A stretch of DNA of 64,000 bases from Micromonospora sp. MA102 (GCF_025460765.1 NZ_JAMWEG010000023.1:37128-101127), one strand, 5' to 3'; positions 35,862-44,628 are shown, numbered from the stretch's first letter. Notes: generated by a model from the letters alone, not told the origin. Numbers and translations: made by a program.

Positions 35862-35894
35862 TATAGCAGGCCGATGTTCCATGCCGTGCGTAAA
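35862..35894 (+). promoter_or_regulatory. Two possible leaderless -10 boxes for marR
   Basis: TATAGC (35862-35867) is six nt before the ATG at 35874; TAAACT (35889-35894, TANNNT form) is nine nt before the ATG at 35904 (seven nt to the hexamer boundary if GTAAAC is used). Either would place the start codon at the mRNA end. Confidence 0.4.
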
Positions 35895-35903
35895 CTGGGT
35901 CAC

Positions 35904-36386
35904 ATGCCAGCCGTGCCGGTCGAGGAGTCGGAGCACCGCTCCGGGCCGCTGCTCGACCATCTGGCCCGGCGGATGCGGCTGCGCTCCGAGTCGGTGCTGG
36001 CGCCCCTCGGCCTGCGCCCCCGGCACCTCGTCGCGCTCACCGTGCTGCGGGAGTCGGGCGGCATCGGCCAGCAGGCGCTGGCCGGCACGCTGCAGATCGA
36101 CGGCACGAACGTGGTCGGGCTGCTCAACGACCTGGAGGCGGAGGGCCTGGTCGAGCGGCGGCGGTCACCCGAGGACCGCCGGCGCCACGTGGTGAGCCTC
36201 ACCGCGGCGGGCACGAAGCGGCTCCGTGAGGCCGAGTGCGCCCTGGCCGGGGTCGAGGACGAGGTGCTCGGCGCGCTGCAGCCGGCCGAGCGGGACACCC
36301 TCTACGAACTGCTCCGCCGGGCGAGCAGCGGCCGCCCGCTGAGCTGCGTCGAGGCGTCCGGAGACGAGCCGGACCCGATCTGCTGA
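35904..36386 (+). CDS. MarR family transcriptional regulator
   Basis: 160 residues from the ATG at 35904; an ATG at 35874 would add ten residues. RMRLRSESVLAPLGLRPRH, IGQQALAGTLQIDGTNVVGL (recognition helix) and the wing RRRSPEDRRRHVVSLT show the MarR fold. A C-terminal Cys near the end (PLSCVEASG) could be redox-active, which is inference. It is divergent from azoR and probably represses it. Confidence 0.9.
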   Translation: MPAVPVEESEHRSGPLLDHLARRMRLRSESVLAPLGLRPRHLVALTVLRESGGIGQQALAGTLQIDGTNVVGLLNDLEAEGLVERRRSPEDRRRHVVSLTAAGTKRLREAECALAGVEDEVLGALQPAERDTLYELLRRASSGRPLSCVEASGDEPDPIC

Positions 36387-36417
36387 CCGCCGGGCCGGCG
36401 GGCGGGTCAGGAGAGGG

Positions 36418-37431
36418 TCAGACCGTCGCGGCGGACTGCGGCCGGTCGTCCCGGACGTGGACCAGCATGTCGCCGGTCTCGATCACCGCGCCGGCCTTGT
36501 CGTTCAGCGCGACCACCTTGCCCCGGCGGACCAGGGCGATGACGAGCGACTCCAGCTCACGGGGCGACCGGCCCACCTCGCTGCGCTCGGCCGAGCGCAT
36601 GGCCAGCGCCATGCCCTGGCCGGGGGTGAGCAGGTCCTCCACCACGTCGATCAGCGGCGGCGCGGAGGTGGACAGGCCGAGCAGGCGGCCGGCCGTCGCC
36701 GAGGAGACGATCACGTGGTGCGCCCCGCTCTGCTTGAGCAGCGGCGCGTTCTCCGCCTCCCGGACCGCCGCGATGATCCGCACCTGGCCGGCGGTGAGCT
36801 GCCGGACGGTCAGCGCCACCAGCACCGAGGCGTCGTCGCTGTCGGTCGCGATGATGACCGACTTGGCGGTGCGGACGTGCGCCTCCTCCAGCACCGACGA
36901 GCGGGTGGCCGAGCCCTCGATGGCGACCAGCCCGGCCGAGGTGGCCTGCCGCAGCGCGGCGCCGCTCCGCTCGACCACCACGATCTTGGACTTGTCCAGA
37001 CCGTTCTCGAGCAGCGCGGAGACGGCGCTACGGCCCTTGGTGCCGTAGCCGCAGATGATCACGTGATCCTTCACGACTCTCCTCCACCGATTCAGGCGAC
37101 GCCCGGTCCGGTACTGCTCGGTCAGGACTTCCAGGGTGGTGCCGACCAGGATGATCAGGAAGAGCACCCGGGCGGGGGTGACGAACAGGACGTTCACGAG
37201 GCGCGCCGAGGAGGCCGCCGGGGTGATGTCGCCGTAGCCCGTGGTGGAGAGCGAGACCACCGCGTAGTAGAAGCAGTCGAGGAGGGTGAGGCCGTCCTCG
37301 TTGACGTCGCGGTAGCCGTCGCGGTCGATCCAGACCGCCGCCACCACGGCGAGGACCAGGCCCAGGGCGGCGAGCAGGCGCAGACTCAGCGCGCTCAGCG
37401 GCCCCCGCCGCTGCGCGGGAAAATGGATCAC
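36418..37431 (-). CDS. Two-helix potassium channel with RCK domain
   Basis: 337 residues. TM1 (residues 13-33), pore helix with the selectivity filter TTGYGD near residue 66, TM2 (about 80-105), then a RCK/TrkA-N Rossmann domain (DHVIICGYGTKGRSAV, near residue 127) and a C-terminal TrkA-C-like part. This is the MthK-like gated K+ channel layout. The GTG at 37431 overlaps the stop of an 11-codon upstream frame in GTGA. Confidence 0.9.
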   Translation of the reverse strand: MIHFPAQRRGPLSALSLRLLAALGLVLAVVAAVWIDRDGYRDVNEDGLTLLDCFYYAVVSLSTTGYGDITPAASSARLVNVLFVTPARVLFLIILVGTTLEVLTEQYRTGRRLNRWRRVVKDHVIICGYGTKGRSAVSALLENGLDKSKIVVVERSGAALRQATSAGLVAIEGSATRSSVLEEAHVRTAKSVIIATDSDDASVLVALTVRQLTAGQVRIIAAVREAENAPLLKQSGAHHVIVSSATAGRLLGLSTSAPPLIDVVEDLLTPGQGMALAMRSAERSEVGRSPRELESLVIALVRRGKVVALNDKAGAVIETGDMLVHVRDDRPQSAATV

Positions 37432-37463
37432 CGTCGGCCCTGCTCCGCCACCGTCGCCTGCAC
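37428..37463 (-). CDS. Possible 11-residue leaderless upstream frame of the K+ channel
   Basis: GTG at 37463 reads VQATVAEQGRR and stops in the GTGA that starts the channel gene. TATGTT lies six nt upstream of this GTG, so it would be the first codon of the mRNA. Confidence 0.3.
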   Translation of the reverse strand: MQATVAEQGRR

Positions 37464-37469
37464 GCCCAC

Positions 37470-37475
37470 AACATA
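37470..37475 (-). promoter_or_regulatory. -10 element TATGTT of the K+ channel gene
   Basis: AACATA on the + strand; on the minus strand TATGTT is six nt before the 37463 GTG and 38 nt before the channel start. Confidence 0.45.
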
Positions 37476-37612
37476 GCGGGTACGCCGGGATCCGGCCGGC
37501 CGGGGCGACGATCACCCGAGCGGGCGTACCACCGGTAAGGATCTCGTCACATTTATCGCCGTCATGGCGGGTGAGACTCGGGGGACGACCGTCCTGACGA
37601 GGGAGAACCCGG

Positions 37613-38797
37613 ATGCGGACACGTACGGCACTGGCCACGGGGGGCGTGGCTCTCGGGATGCTGCTGGCCGGCGCGACACCGGCGGTGGCGAGCCGCCCGG
37701 ATGATCGGCCGCGGCCCCGACCGACCGAGGCGACCCGGCCACCCCGGCCCAAGCCCACCGCCTCACCATCGCCGACCAGCACACCGCCACCGACCGCCAC
37801 CCCCTCGCCGACCGGTACGCCATCGCCGACCGGTTCACCGACGCCGACCACAACGGCCACGATGCCGACGGCGGACCGGATGGCCGTCGTGCTGCCGTCG
37901 CTCGACGGCCTCGACACCTCGGCGTCAGACGTCAACGGGCCGGGGGTGGTGGTGGGATCGGCCCGCCTGGCCAGCGGCTACTGGCACGCGGTGCGCTGGG
38001 TGGACGGCCGGATCGAGGACCTGGGCACCCTGGGCGGGCTGAACAGCCAGGCCGAGGCCATCGACGAGCAGGGCCGGATCGTGGGTACCAGCCAGGACTC
38101 CGAGGGCAGGGGCCACGCCGTCGCGTGGGTGGACGGAAGGATCCAGGACCTCGGCCTGACCGGCGGCATCTTCTCCATCGCGTACGACACGGCCGGCGAC
38201 CGGGTGGTCGGCGTCTACCACGTCACCGACAGCTTCTCGGGCCGCCGGGCCTTCGTCCGGACCGGGGCCACGGAGATCACCATCGACGTGCCGCCCGGGG
38301 CGAGCGCGACCGCGGTCAACGAGGCGGGCACGGTCGCGGGCACCTACGGCTGGCAGGAGTGGGACGACCCGGCGCCCGACGACTACCAGGCGTTCGTCTG
38401 GCGAGACGGGGTGACCCGGCCGCTCGGCACCCTCGGCGGAGCCACCAGCACGGCGAACGGCATCAACAACCTCGGCCACGTGGTCGGCACCAGTTGGACC
38501 GCCGACGGCGTGTTCGCCGCCTTCTTCTGGGACGGCTCGACCATGCGCCGGCTGGCCACCACCGCCGTCTCCCCCACCGCCCAGGCTGTCAACGACTCGG
38601 GCCTGGTGATCGGCACCGAGGGCCACGGCGACCGGGCGATGATCTGGCCGGACCCGTCAGCGACCTCGCAACTGCTGCCGCTGCCCAGCGGTGCGGTGGG
38701 CAGCCGGGCGATCAACGTCAACGACCAGGGTCTGATCGTCGGCCAGGCGGACTATGTCTCGCCGAGCTGGCACGGCCGGGCGGTGGTCTGGCGCTGA
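37613..38797 (+). CDS. Secreted HAF-repeat protein
   Basis: 394 residues. A signal peptide (MRTRTALATGGVALGMLLAG, cleavage near AVASR), a Pro/Thr/Ser linker (about 30-85), then repeats of the HAF type: HAVRWVDGRIEDLGTLGG, HAVAWVDGRIQDLGL, QAFVWRDGVTRPLGTLGG, each followed by an (A)xxINxxGxVVG segment. Such repeats form beta-propeller-like extracellular domains of unknown role. GAGGG precedes the ATG. Confidence 0.88.
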   Translation: MRTRTALATGGVALGMLLAGATPAVASRPDDRPRPRPTEATRPPRPKPTASPSPTSTPPPTATPSPTGTPSPTGSPTPTTTATMPTADRMAVVLPSLDGLDTSASDVNGPGVVVGSARLASGYWHAVRWVDGRIEDLGTLGGLNSQAEAIDEQGRIVGTSQDSEGRGHAVAWVDGRIQDLGLTGGIFSIAYDTAGDRVVGVYHVTDSFSGRRAFVRTGATEITIDVPPGASATAVNEAGTVAGTYGWQEWDDPAPDDYQAFVWRDGVTRPLGTLGGATSTANGINNLGHVVGTSWTADGVFAAFFWDGSTMRRLATTAVSPTAQAVNDSGLVIGTEGHGDRAMIWPDPSATSQLLPLPSGAVGSRAINVNDQGLIVGQADYVSPSWHGRAVVWR

Positions 38798-38904
38798 ACC
38801 CAGGTGGTCCCGGTCGGCAGCACGGGGGCGGCCGGGCCGGTCTCCGTCGCCGGGACGGGGCATGATGGGGACATCCGGGGGACGACGACCGCGAGGAGGC
38901 CCGC

Positions 38905-39477
38905 ATGTCGTTGCTGCGACGGGTGATCGGTGGGGTGCTTCGCCGGGTGCGCCTGCGTCAGGGCCGCACCCTGCGCGAGGTGGCGCTGGCGGCCGGCGTC
39001 TCCCTGCCCTACCTCTCCGAGGTCGAACGGGGCCGCAAGGAGGCCTCCTCCGAGGTGCTGGCGGCGATCTGCCGCGCCCTCGGCATCCACCTCTCCGACC
39101 TGCTCGAGGAGGCCCGCGACGAGCTGCGGCGGGTCGAGCGTCGGGCGCCGGTGGCCTCCGGGGTGACGCTGGCCCGGCTCGACCGGGTGCCGGCCACCCG
39201 GACCGGCCCGCAGCTGCGGGTCGGCGGGCCGCGGCTGCACGCCACCCGCCGGCCGGTCGCGCCGACCCCGCTGCTCGGCGGGGCGCTGCGGCCGGCGGGC
39301 ACCGCGCCCGAGCCGGTCGGCCCGGACCTCGGGTACGCCTCCCCCACCGCGTTCGGCACCGGCACCCGCATCTGGCTGATCCCCTCCGCGCCGGCCGCCC
39401 GCCACCGTCCGCGTACCTCGGTCACGCTGGCCCGGCGACGGGCCCGGGCGGGCCGGCGGCGGCTGGCCGCCGCCTAG
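38905..39477 (+). CDS. clgR: ClgR-like XRE family activator
   Basis: 190 residues. LLRRVIGGVLRRVRLRQGRT, then LREVALAAGVSLPYLSEVERGRKEASSEVLAAICRAL is the XRE helix-turn-helix in the form found in ClgR, the activator of clp protease genes in Streptomyces, Mycobacterium and Corynebacterium. The rest is an Arg/Pro-rich disordered tail that ends RRRLAAA, an ssrA-like degron. The neighbouring gene is a clpP. GAGGAGG precedes the ATG. Confidence 0.85.
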   Translation: MSLLRRVIGGVLRRVRLRQGRTLREVALAAGVSLPYLSEVERGRKEASSEVLAAICRALGIHLSDLLEEARDELRRVERRAPVASGVTLARLDRVPATRTGPQLRVGGPRLHATRRPVAPTPLLGGALRPAGTAPEPVGPDLGYASPTAFGTGTRIWLIPSAPAARHRPRTSVTLARRRARAGRRRLAAA

Positions 39478-39613
39478 GCCCGGCCGGTTCTGCCCACGGC
39501 GGATCTGCCCCGGGCAGAAACGCTGGGCCGCGGGGTGCCGGCCGCCGGAGGCTGGAGACCGCCGGTTGCCGGGCGGTCCCTCGCCCACCGGCGGCACGGA
39601 GGGTGGTCAGGTC

Positions 39614-40207
39614 ATGGGATACGGCATCTGGATGCTGGACGAGGGGCAACCGACCCTCGGCGACCGGGTCTTCGAGAAGCTGCTCAAGGAGCGGATCATC
39701 TTCCTCGGCACCGAGGTCACCGACGCCTCGGCCAACCAGATCTGCGCGCAGATCCTGCTGCTGGCCGCCGAGGACCCGGAGCGGGACATCTTCCTCTACA
39801 TCAACTCCCCGGGCGGCTCGGTCAGTGCCGGGATGGCCGTCTACGACACCATGCGCTACGTCAAGAACGACGTGGCCACGCTGGCCCTCGGGATGGCCGG
39901 CTCGATGGGGCAGTTCCTGCTCTGCGCCGGCGCGGCGGGGAAGCGGTTCGCGCTGCCGCACTCGCGGGTGATGATGCACCAGCCGTCCGGCGGGATGGGC
40001 GGCACGGCGGCCGACATCACCATCCAGGCGGAGAACATGCTGCACGTGAAGCGGACCATGCAGGAGCTCATCGCCCAGCACAGTGGGCACACGCTGGACG
40101 AGATCCAGCGCGACTGGGACCGGGACCGCTGGTTCACGGCCGAGGAGGCCCGCGAGTACGGCCTGATCGACCAGGTGGTCACCCGCGCCGAGCAGCTCCC
40201 CGCCTGA
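39614..40207 (+). CDS. clpP: ATP-dependent Clp protease proteolytic subunit
   Basis: 197 residues. The catalytic Ser is in GMAGSMGQFLL (residue about 98) and the His in RVMMHQPSGG (about 123); YINSPGGSVSAGMAVYDTM is the family core. It forms the barrel peptidase that works with ClpX/ClpC. The ATG at 39614 has GGAGGG ten nt upstream. It is a single clpP, not the clpP1P2-clpX operon, so it is probably a further paralogue, placed beside its likely activator clgR. Confidence 0.93.
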   Translation: MGYGIWMLDEGQPTLGDRVFEKLLKERIIFLGTEVTDASANQICAQILLLAAEDPERDIFLYINSPGGSVSAGMAVYDTMRYVKNDVATLALGMAGSMGQFLLCAGAAGKRFALPHSRVMMHQPSGGMGGTAADITIQAENMLHVKRTMQELIAQHSGHTLDEIQRDWDRDRWFTAEEAREYGLIDQVVTRAEQLPA

Positions 40208-40228
40208 GCGGGACGGCCGACGAACGGG

Positions 40229-40259
40229 GGCGGCCGGCGGGGTGCTCCCGCCGGCCGCC
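40229..40259. terminator. Terminator after clpP
   Basis: Perfect 13-bp stem GGCGGCCGGCGGG with loop GTGCT between clpP and the convergent protease gene. Confidence 0.8.
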
Positions 40260-40273
40260 GGTCGTGCGTCAGC

Positions 40274-41152
40274 TCAGGGCAGGTCGACGAACTCGTCGAG
40301 GAAGTCCCGCGCGGTCGGCGCGTCCAGCCGGTATGCCACGTTGGTCGCGTAGCAGGGGCCGTCGCCGGTGATGGTGGTGGCGGCGAGCACCCGCTGACCG
40401 CCGATGGTGACGAAGTTCGGGCCGCCGGAGTCGCCGTAGCAGGCGCCGCCGTAGTCGCGGCTCTCGTTCATCGCCAGCCGTACCCAGGTCTTGTTCAACG
40501 CGTTGAAGCCGACCTCGGCCTTGTTGCGGACGCCGCCGCCGGGGTGGGTCTGCCCGCCCGGCCCGCGGGCGGCCTCCTCGGTGCCGTAGCCGGCGACCAC
40601 CCAGGTCGCAGCGTCCAGCGCGCGGGAGCCCAGCGCGTCGAGCTGGCCCGCGGCGGGCAGCGTCGCCGGGGTGAACGGCCACCGCTTCGCCAGCTCGGCG
40701 GCCTGACCGTCGGAGAACTCGATGACCGCGATGTCGTGTGCGTCGGCGGAGTTGCCGGGGTAGTCCGGGCTGGTGTGCTCGGTGCCCTCGACCCCGACCT
40801 GGGCGGCGGTCTGCGCCGGGCTGAGGCCGGCGGCCCTGGCCGAGTCGAGCGCACCCTGCACGTCCTGGGCCAGTGAGACGAAGAAGCGCACGCCGGGCGA
40901 CCAGTCGGTGGTGCAGTGCGCGGCGGTGAGGAAGGTGTTCCGGTCGACCATGGTGCCGGAGCAGTACCAGTCGATGGTCTCCGAGACACCGTCGCCGTCG
41001 CGGTCCCAGAGGGCCAGCATGGCGCCGACCTCGGTGCGCTCCGGCGCGGGTTGGGCGTTGTAGGTGTTGATGGCCGACGCGGGGCCGGCGCCGGCCAGGA
41101 CCGCCGCCAGCGTGGCGGCGCCCAGGCAGGTGAGAAATGCGGAACGACGCAA
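40274..41152 (-). CDS. Secreted trypsin-like serine protease
   Basis: 292 residues. A signal peptide ends near PASA (residue 27). The triad is His in LTAAHCT, Asp in AHDIAVIEF and Ser in GDSGGPNF; cysteines around WYCSGT and GACYGD should form disulfides. It is an extracellular chymotrypsin-fold (S1) protease. The start is a TTG at 41152 with GGAGG five nt upstream. Confidence 0.9.
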   Translation of the reverse strand: MRRSAFLTCLGAATLAAVLAGAGPASAINTYNAQPAPERTEVGAMLALWDRDGDGVSETIDWYCSGTMVDRNTFLTAAHCTTDWSPGVRFFVSLAQDVQGALDSARAAGLSPAQTAAQVGVEGTEHTSPDYPGNSADAHDIAVIEFSDGQAAELAKRWPFTPATLPAAGQLDALGSRALDAATWVVAGYGTEEAARGPGGQTHPGGGVRNKAEVGFNALNKTWVRLAMNESRDYGGACYGDSGGPNFVTIGGQRVLAATTITGDGPCYATNVAYRLDAPTARDFLDEFVDLP

Positions 41153-41357
41153 AGAGTCCTCCGGTGCGAGCTGGTGTCCGGGACGGCGACGGCGGCCGGC
41201 GGCGGACGCGCCCCCTCAGTTCGCGTCCGACACCCCGGTCCGGGGTGGCCGCGAGCGCCGGTCCTCGATGTACGCGAGCCTATGACCGGCACACCACGCC
41301 CGCACGGGGTGCGGGCCGCAGCGTGTTCCGACGAATTCTCGTTACATCGCCCGGTCA

Positions 41358-41388
41358 CCCCGGCCGGCCGTAGGGGAGCCGGCCGGGG
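41358..41388 (-). terminator. Terminator of the beta-helix gene
   Basis: Perfect 11-bp stem CCCCGGCCGGC with a 9-nt loop, 15 nt after the stop on the minus strand. Confidence 0.75.
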
Positions 41389-41403
41389 GTCCGGTCGGGC
41401 GGC

Positions 41404-43197
41404 TCAGGGGTAGCTGACCACCGGGCTGGTGCCGTACGAGCCGACCACCGGGGTGCCGGCCTCGTTGACGGTGCGCTCGATGCCGCCGCTGCCGTCCAGG
41501 AACACGGTGATCGCGTCGTGGAACCGCACGCCGGCCCGCCGCGGCGCCTCGATGGCCCGGTCGCAGCGGATGTCCACCTGCTGGTTGAAGTACGAGTAGA
41601 CGCCCAGCCCCCACGCCTCGTGCTCGCGCACGTGGTCGGCGATCTTGTAGGAGGCCCAGCCGTTGCCGGTCGGGCTGCGCCAGGCCGCCTGGCTCGGCGG
41701 GTCGTAGGGCAGCTCGCTCTGGTAGAAGACGGTCCGGCCGCGCTCGCCGTTCCAGATGGTCTGCCAGCGCTGGTAGTGCTCGACGAAGAGCCCGTAGGCG
41801 GTCACGTCGTCGCCGTTGACCACCACGCCGGTGTCGGCGGTGTTCACGGCCCACCCGATGGTGCCGGGCCTGCCGTGGTCGCCGCGCCAGGCCCAGATGT
41901 TGTCGATCAGGGTGTGCCGGCTGTTCACCACGAGGCTGGTCACCGCCCGGCCCGCGTACGGGCCGCCGATGCGGAAGAAGACGTCCTGGAGCGAGATCGG
42001 GTTTCCGGCGTGCGACCGGTGGCCGTGCCGGTTGCCGATCTCGACGAGCACGTCCGACTCGACCGGCCCGGCGTCGACGAGCACACCGGCGATCCGGACG
42101 CCGTCCACGTCCTCGACCCGCAGGGCGGCGTCGCCGGTGGTCGGGGCGAGGCTCGGCATGCCGAGGCCGAGCACGACGGTGTCCGGACGCTTGACCCGCA
42201 GCGCCCGGTCCAGCTGGTAGACGCCCGGGGTGAGCAGCAGGTGCCGCCCCCGCGAGAGTTCCTGGTTGATCCGCTTGGCCGAGTCAGTGGGCCTGGCGAT
42301 GAAGAAGTCGGACAGCGGCAGCGACGGCACCGGCGGGGCGCCGGCGGCCCAGGTGGTGCCCGCGGTGTCGCGGCGCAGCCGGGGAACGGCCACCCGCCAG
42401 CGGCCCGCGCCGTCCACGAAGAGGTACGGCTTCTCCCGGGTCACCGGGCTGGTCGGCAGCGTCGTGTACGGCGGGTTCGGGAAGCCCTGCGCGGGCGCGC
42501 CGACGACGCCGGAGAAGACCTGGTTCCAGACCCCGTTGGTCCAGTCGCCGCCGAGTTCGCTGTCCCGGGTCAGCCACTGCTGCTGGGAGCCGTTGATGGT
42601 GATGCCGTCCACCTTGGAGTCGGCGATGTAGCCGCCACTGGAGAAGCCGCCGTTGCCGGGCTCCAGCCAGAGGATGCCCTTGATGTGCACCCGGCGCATC
42701 GGGGACGCCTGGGAGACCGCCCACTGGTTCGACCAGTCGGTCGGGCTGACGGCGAGGTTCTCCGCCGAGCGCCAGAAGTTGGTCAGCGCGGAGATGCCGG
42801 CCTCCGAGTTCGGGTCGGGCTGCCCGATCACCCGCACCGCACCGTGGATCTCCACGTCGTCGGGGTGCGCGCCGAGGCCCGCCACGGTCGTGTAGTAGCC
42901 GAGGCGGGCGTTCACCTCGTACCGGCCGGGCTTGAACAGCACGGCGTAGCGGTCGAAGCCCATCTCGTTGTGCTCCTGGGTGGCGAAGAGCCGGTCCAGG
43001 TTGGACTGGATCTCCTCGACCGGGGTGGCCGGGTCGTACACGAAGACGTTGGGGCCGAAGTCCGGCTCGGCGCCGTCGCCGTGGCCGGCCGGGGACGCGG
43101 CGGCGGATGCGGCCGGGAGCCCGAGGGCGGTGACGGACGCCGCCGAGGCGGCGGTGAGGGCGAGGAAGCGGCGGCGGGAGGGGTCTACTGGTCTCAT
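41404..43197 (-). CDS. Tat-exported right-handed beta-helix protein
   Basis: 597 residues. The twin-arginine signal SRRRFLALTAASAASVTALG ends near ASAAA (about 33). The rest is rich in short strands and turns with pectate-lyase-like and GH55-like traits (FKPGRYEVNARLGYYTTVAG at one end, LLLTPGVYQLDRALRVKRPD in the middle), consistent with two stacked beta-helices. It probably binds or cleaves a polysaccharide outside the cell; no catalytic residues can be named. A 12-bp LacI-type palindrome lies 28-39 nt before the ATG. Confidence 0.82.
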   Translation of the reverse strand: MRPVDPSRRRFLALTAASAASVTALGLPAASAAASPAGHGDGAEPDFGPNVFVYDPATPVEEIQSNLDRLFATQEHNEMGFDRYAVLFKPGRYEVNARLGYYTTVAGLGAHPDDVEIHGAVRVIGQPDPNSEAGISALTNFWRSAENLAVSPTDWSNQWAVSQASPMRRVHIKGILWLEPGNGGFSSGGYIADSKVDGITINGSQQQWLTRDSELGGDWTNGVWNQVFSGVVGAPAQGFPNPPYTTLPTSPVTREKPYLFVDGAGRWRVAVPRLRRDTAGTTWAAGAPPVPSLPLSDFFIARPTDSAKRINQELSRGRHLLLTPGVYQLDRALRVKRPDTVVLGLGMPSLAPTTGDAALRVEDVDGVRIAGVLVDAGPVESDVLVEIGNRHGHRSHAGNPISLQDVFFRIGGPYAGRAVTSLVVNSRHTLIDNIWAWRGDHGRPGTIGWAVNTADTGVVVNGDDVTAYGLFVEHYQRWQTIWNGERGRTVFYQSELPYDPPSQAAWRSPTGNGWASYKIADHVREHEAWGLGVYSYFNQQVDIRCDRAIEAPRRAGVRFHDAITVFLDGSGGIERTVNEAGTPVVGSYGTSPVVSYP

Positions 43198-43224
43198 CTG
43201 CCTGCCTGTTCGGTGATGGGGACG

Positions 43225-43236
43225 GAGAGCGCTCTC
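43225..43236. promoter_or_regulatory. LacI/CebR-type operator
   Basis: GAGAGCGCTCTC is a perfect 12-bp palindrome with the central CG of LacI-family operators; it resembles the CebR box TGGGAGCGCTCCCA of Streptomyces. Confidence 0.65.
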
Positions 43237-43292
43237 TGCGCGTTCCTACCGCATCGACATCGATCCCGCCAGACTCGGCTCCGGTTCCGGAA

Positions 43293-43649
43293 CTAGCTCC
43301 GGGCGTCGTAGCGGGCCCGGGCGGACTCCACCTCGGTCAGGTGGGTGGTGGCCCACGCCTCCAGGCCGGCGACCAGGTCGAGCAGACTGCGGCCCAGGTC
43401 GGTGAGCGCGTAGTCGACCCGCGGCGGCACGCTGGCGTGCACGGTGCGGGTGACGATGCCGTCGCGCTCCAGGCCGCGCAGGGTCTGGGTGAGCATCTTC
43501 TGGCTGATCCCGTCGATCCGCGCGGCCAGCTCACCGTAGCGCTTGTCGCCGCCGGCGAGGGTGAGCACGACCAGCACGCTCCAGCGGTCGCCGATCCGGT
43601 CCAGGACCTTTCGGCTGCCGCAGTTCCGGTTGAACGGGTCCGCCTGCAC
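43293..43649 (-). CDS. HxlR family transcriptional regulator
   Basis: 118 residues from the GTG at 43649. NCGSRKVLDRIGDRWSVLVV is the family start, with the Cys that senses redox or aldehydes in several HxlR proteins; RIDGISQKMLTQTLRGLERD is the recognition helix and VPPRVDYALTDLG the wing. It is divergent from a QorB-like reductase and an inverted repeat lies between them, so it probably represses that gene in response to electrophiles. Confidence 0.9.
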   Translation of the reverse strand: MQADPFNRNCGSRKVLDRIGDRWSVLVVLTLAGGDKRYGELAARIDGISQKMLTQTLRGLERDGIVTRTVHASVPPRVDYALTDLGRSLLDLVAGLEAWATTHLTEVESARARYDARS

Positions 43650-43697
43650 GTGGCCACTCTCTTTCAGTGCGTACCGAACTTGAAGGTGCCTACTCTC

Positions 43698-43729
43698 CAA
43701 CGGGAAGTAACGGGGAGTTGTTCCCGTTG
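43698..43729. promoter_or_regulatory. Inverted repeat between hxlR and qorB-like gene
   Basis: CAACGGGAA (43698-43706) and TTCCCGTTG (43721-43729) are perfect inverted 9-mers separated by 14 nt, about 50 nt from either gene. Confidence 0.6.
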
Positions 43730-43770
43730 GCGAGGGAAGACAGCTGACGTCGCCACACCAGGGAGCACTC

Positions 43771-44616
43771 ATGTCCATCGTCGTCACCGGCGCCACCGGC
43801 CCGCTCGGCCGCCTGATCATCGAGTCGTTGCTCGACCGGGGCGTACCCGCCGACCGGATCGTGGCGCTCGGCCGGGACACCGACCGGCTCGCCGGCCTCG
43901 CCGAGCGGGGCGTGGCGACCCGGCGGGCCGACTACGAGAACCCCGATTCGCTGCGGGCCGCCTTCGCGGGCGCCGAGAAGCTGATGTTCGTCTCCGGCAG
44001 CGAGGTCGGCCGGCGGGTGGTGCAGCACGGCAACGTGGTCACCGCCGCCCGGGAGGCCGGCGTCGGGCTGATCGTCTACACCAGCATCGCGAAGGCGGAC
44101 ACGTCCACGCTGGCGCTCGCCGCCGAACACCAGGCGACCGAGCAGCTCATCCGCGACTCGGGCCTGCCGCACGTGTTCCTGCGCAACAGCTGGTACCTGG
44201 AGAACTACACCGGCCAGCTCCCCACGTACCTCCGGCACGGGGTCGCGGGCGCGGCCGGTGACGGCCGGGTCAGCGCCGCCACCCGCGCCGACTACGCCGC
44301 GGCCGCCGCGGCGGTGCTCACCGCCGCCGACCAGGCCGGAGCGGTGTACGAGCTGGGCGGCGCCCCGTTCACCATGACCGAGCTGGCCGCCGAGGTCACC
44401 CGGCAGGCCGGCGCCACGGTCTCCTACCTCGACCTGCCGGTGGACAAGTACACCGAGCTGCTGGTCGCGGCCGGCGTGCCCGAGGGGTACGCGGCCCTGC
44501 TCGCCGACGCCGACCGGGGCATCGCCCAGGGCGAGCTGGAGGTCGGCGACGACCTCGCGCGGCTGATCGGCCGCACCCCCACCACGCTCGCCGAGGCGAT
44601 CCGCGCCGCCCTCTGA
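43771..44616 (+). CDS. NAD(P)H-binding oxidoreductase, QorB/NmrA-like
   Basis: 281 residues. VVTGATGPLGRLIIESLL is the NAD(P) Rossmann motif; LMFVSGSEVGRRVVQHGNVV, IVYTSIAKADTS and LRNSWYLENYT match the QorB group of atypical SDRs that reduce quinones with NADPH. GGGAG precedes the ATG. It is divergent from hxlR, a frequent combination in quinone and electrophile defence. Confidence 0.9.
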   Translation: MSIVVTGATGPLGRLIIESLLDRGVPADRIVALGRDTDRLAGLAERGVATRRADYENPDSLRAAFAGAEKLMFVSGSEVGRRVVQHGNVVTAAREAGVGLIVYTSIAKADTSTLALAAEHQATEQLIRDSGLPHVFLRNSWYLENYTGQLPTYLRHGVAGAAGDGRVSAATRADYAAAAAAVLTAADQAGAVYELGGAPFTMTELAAEVTRQAGATVSYLDLPVDKYTELLVAAGVPEGYAALLADADRGIAQGELEVGDDLARLIGRTPTTLAEAIRAAL

Positions 44617-44628
44617 CGCCCGCACTGG

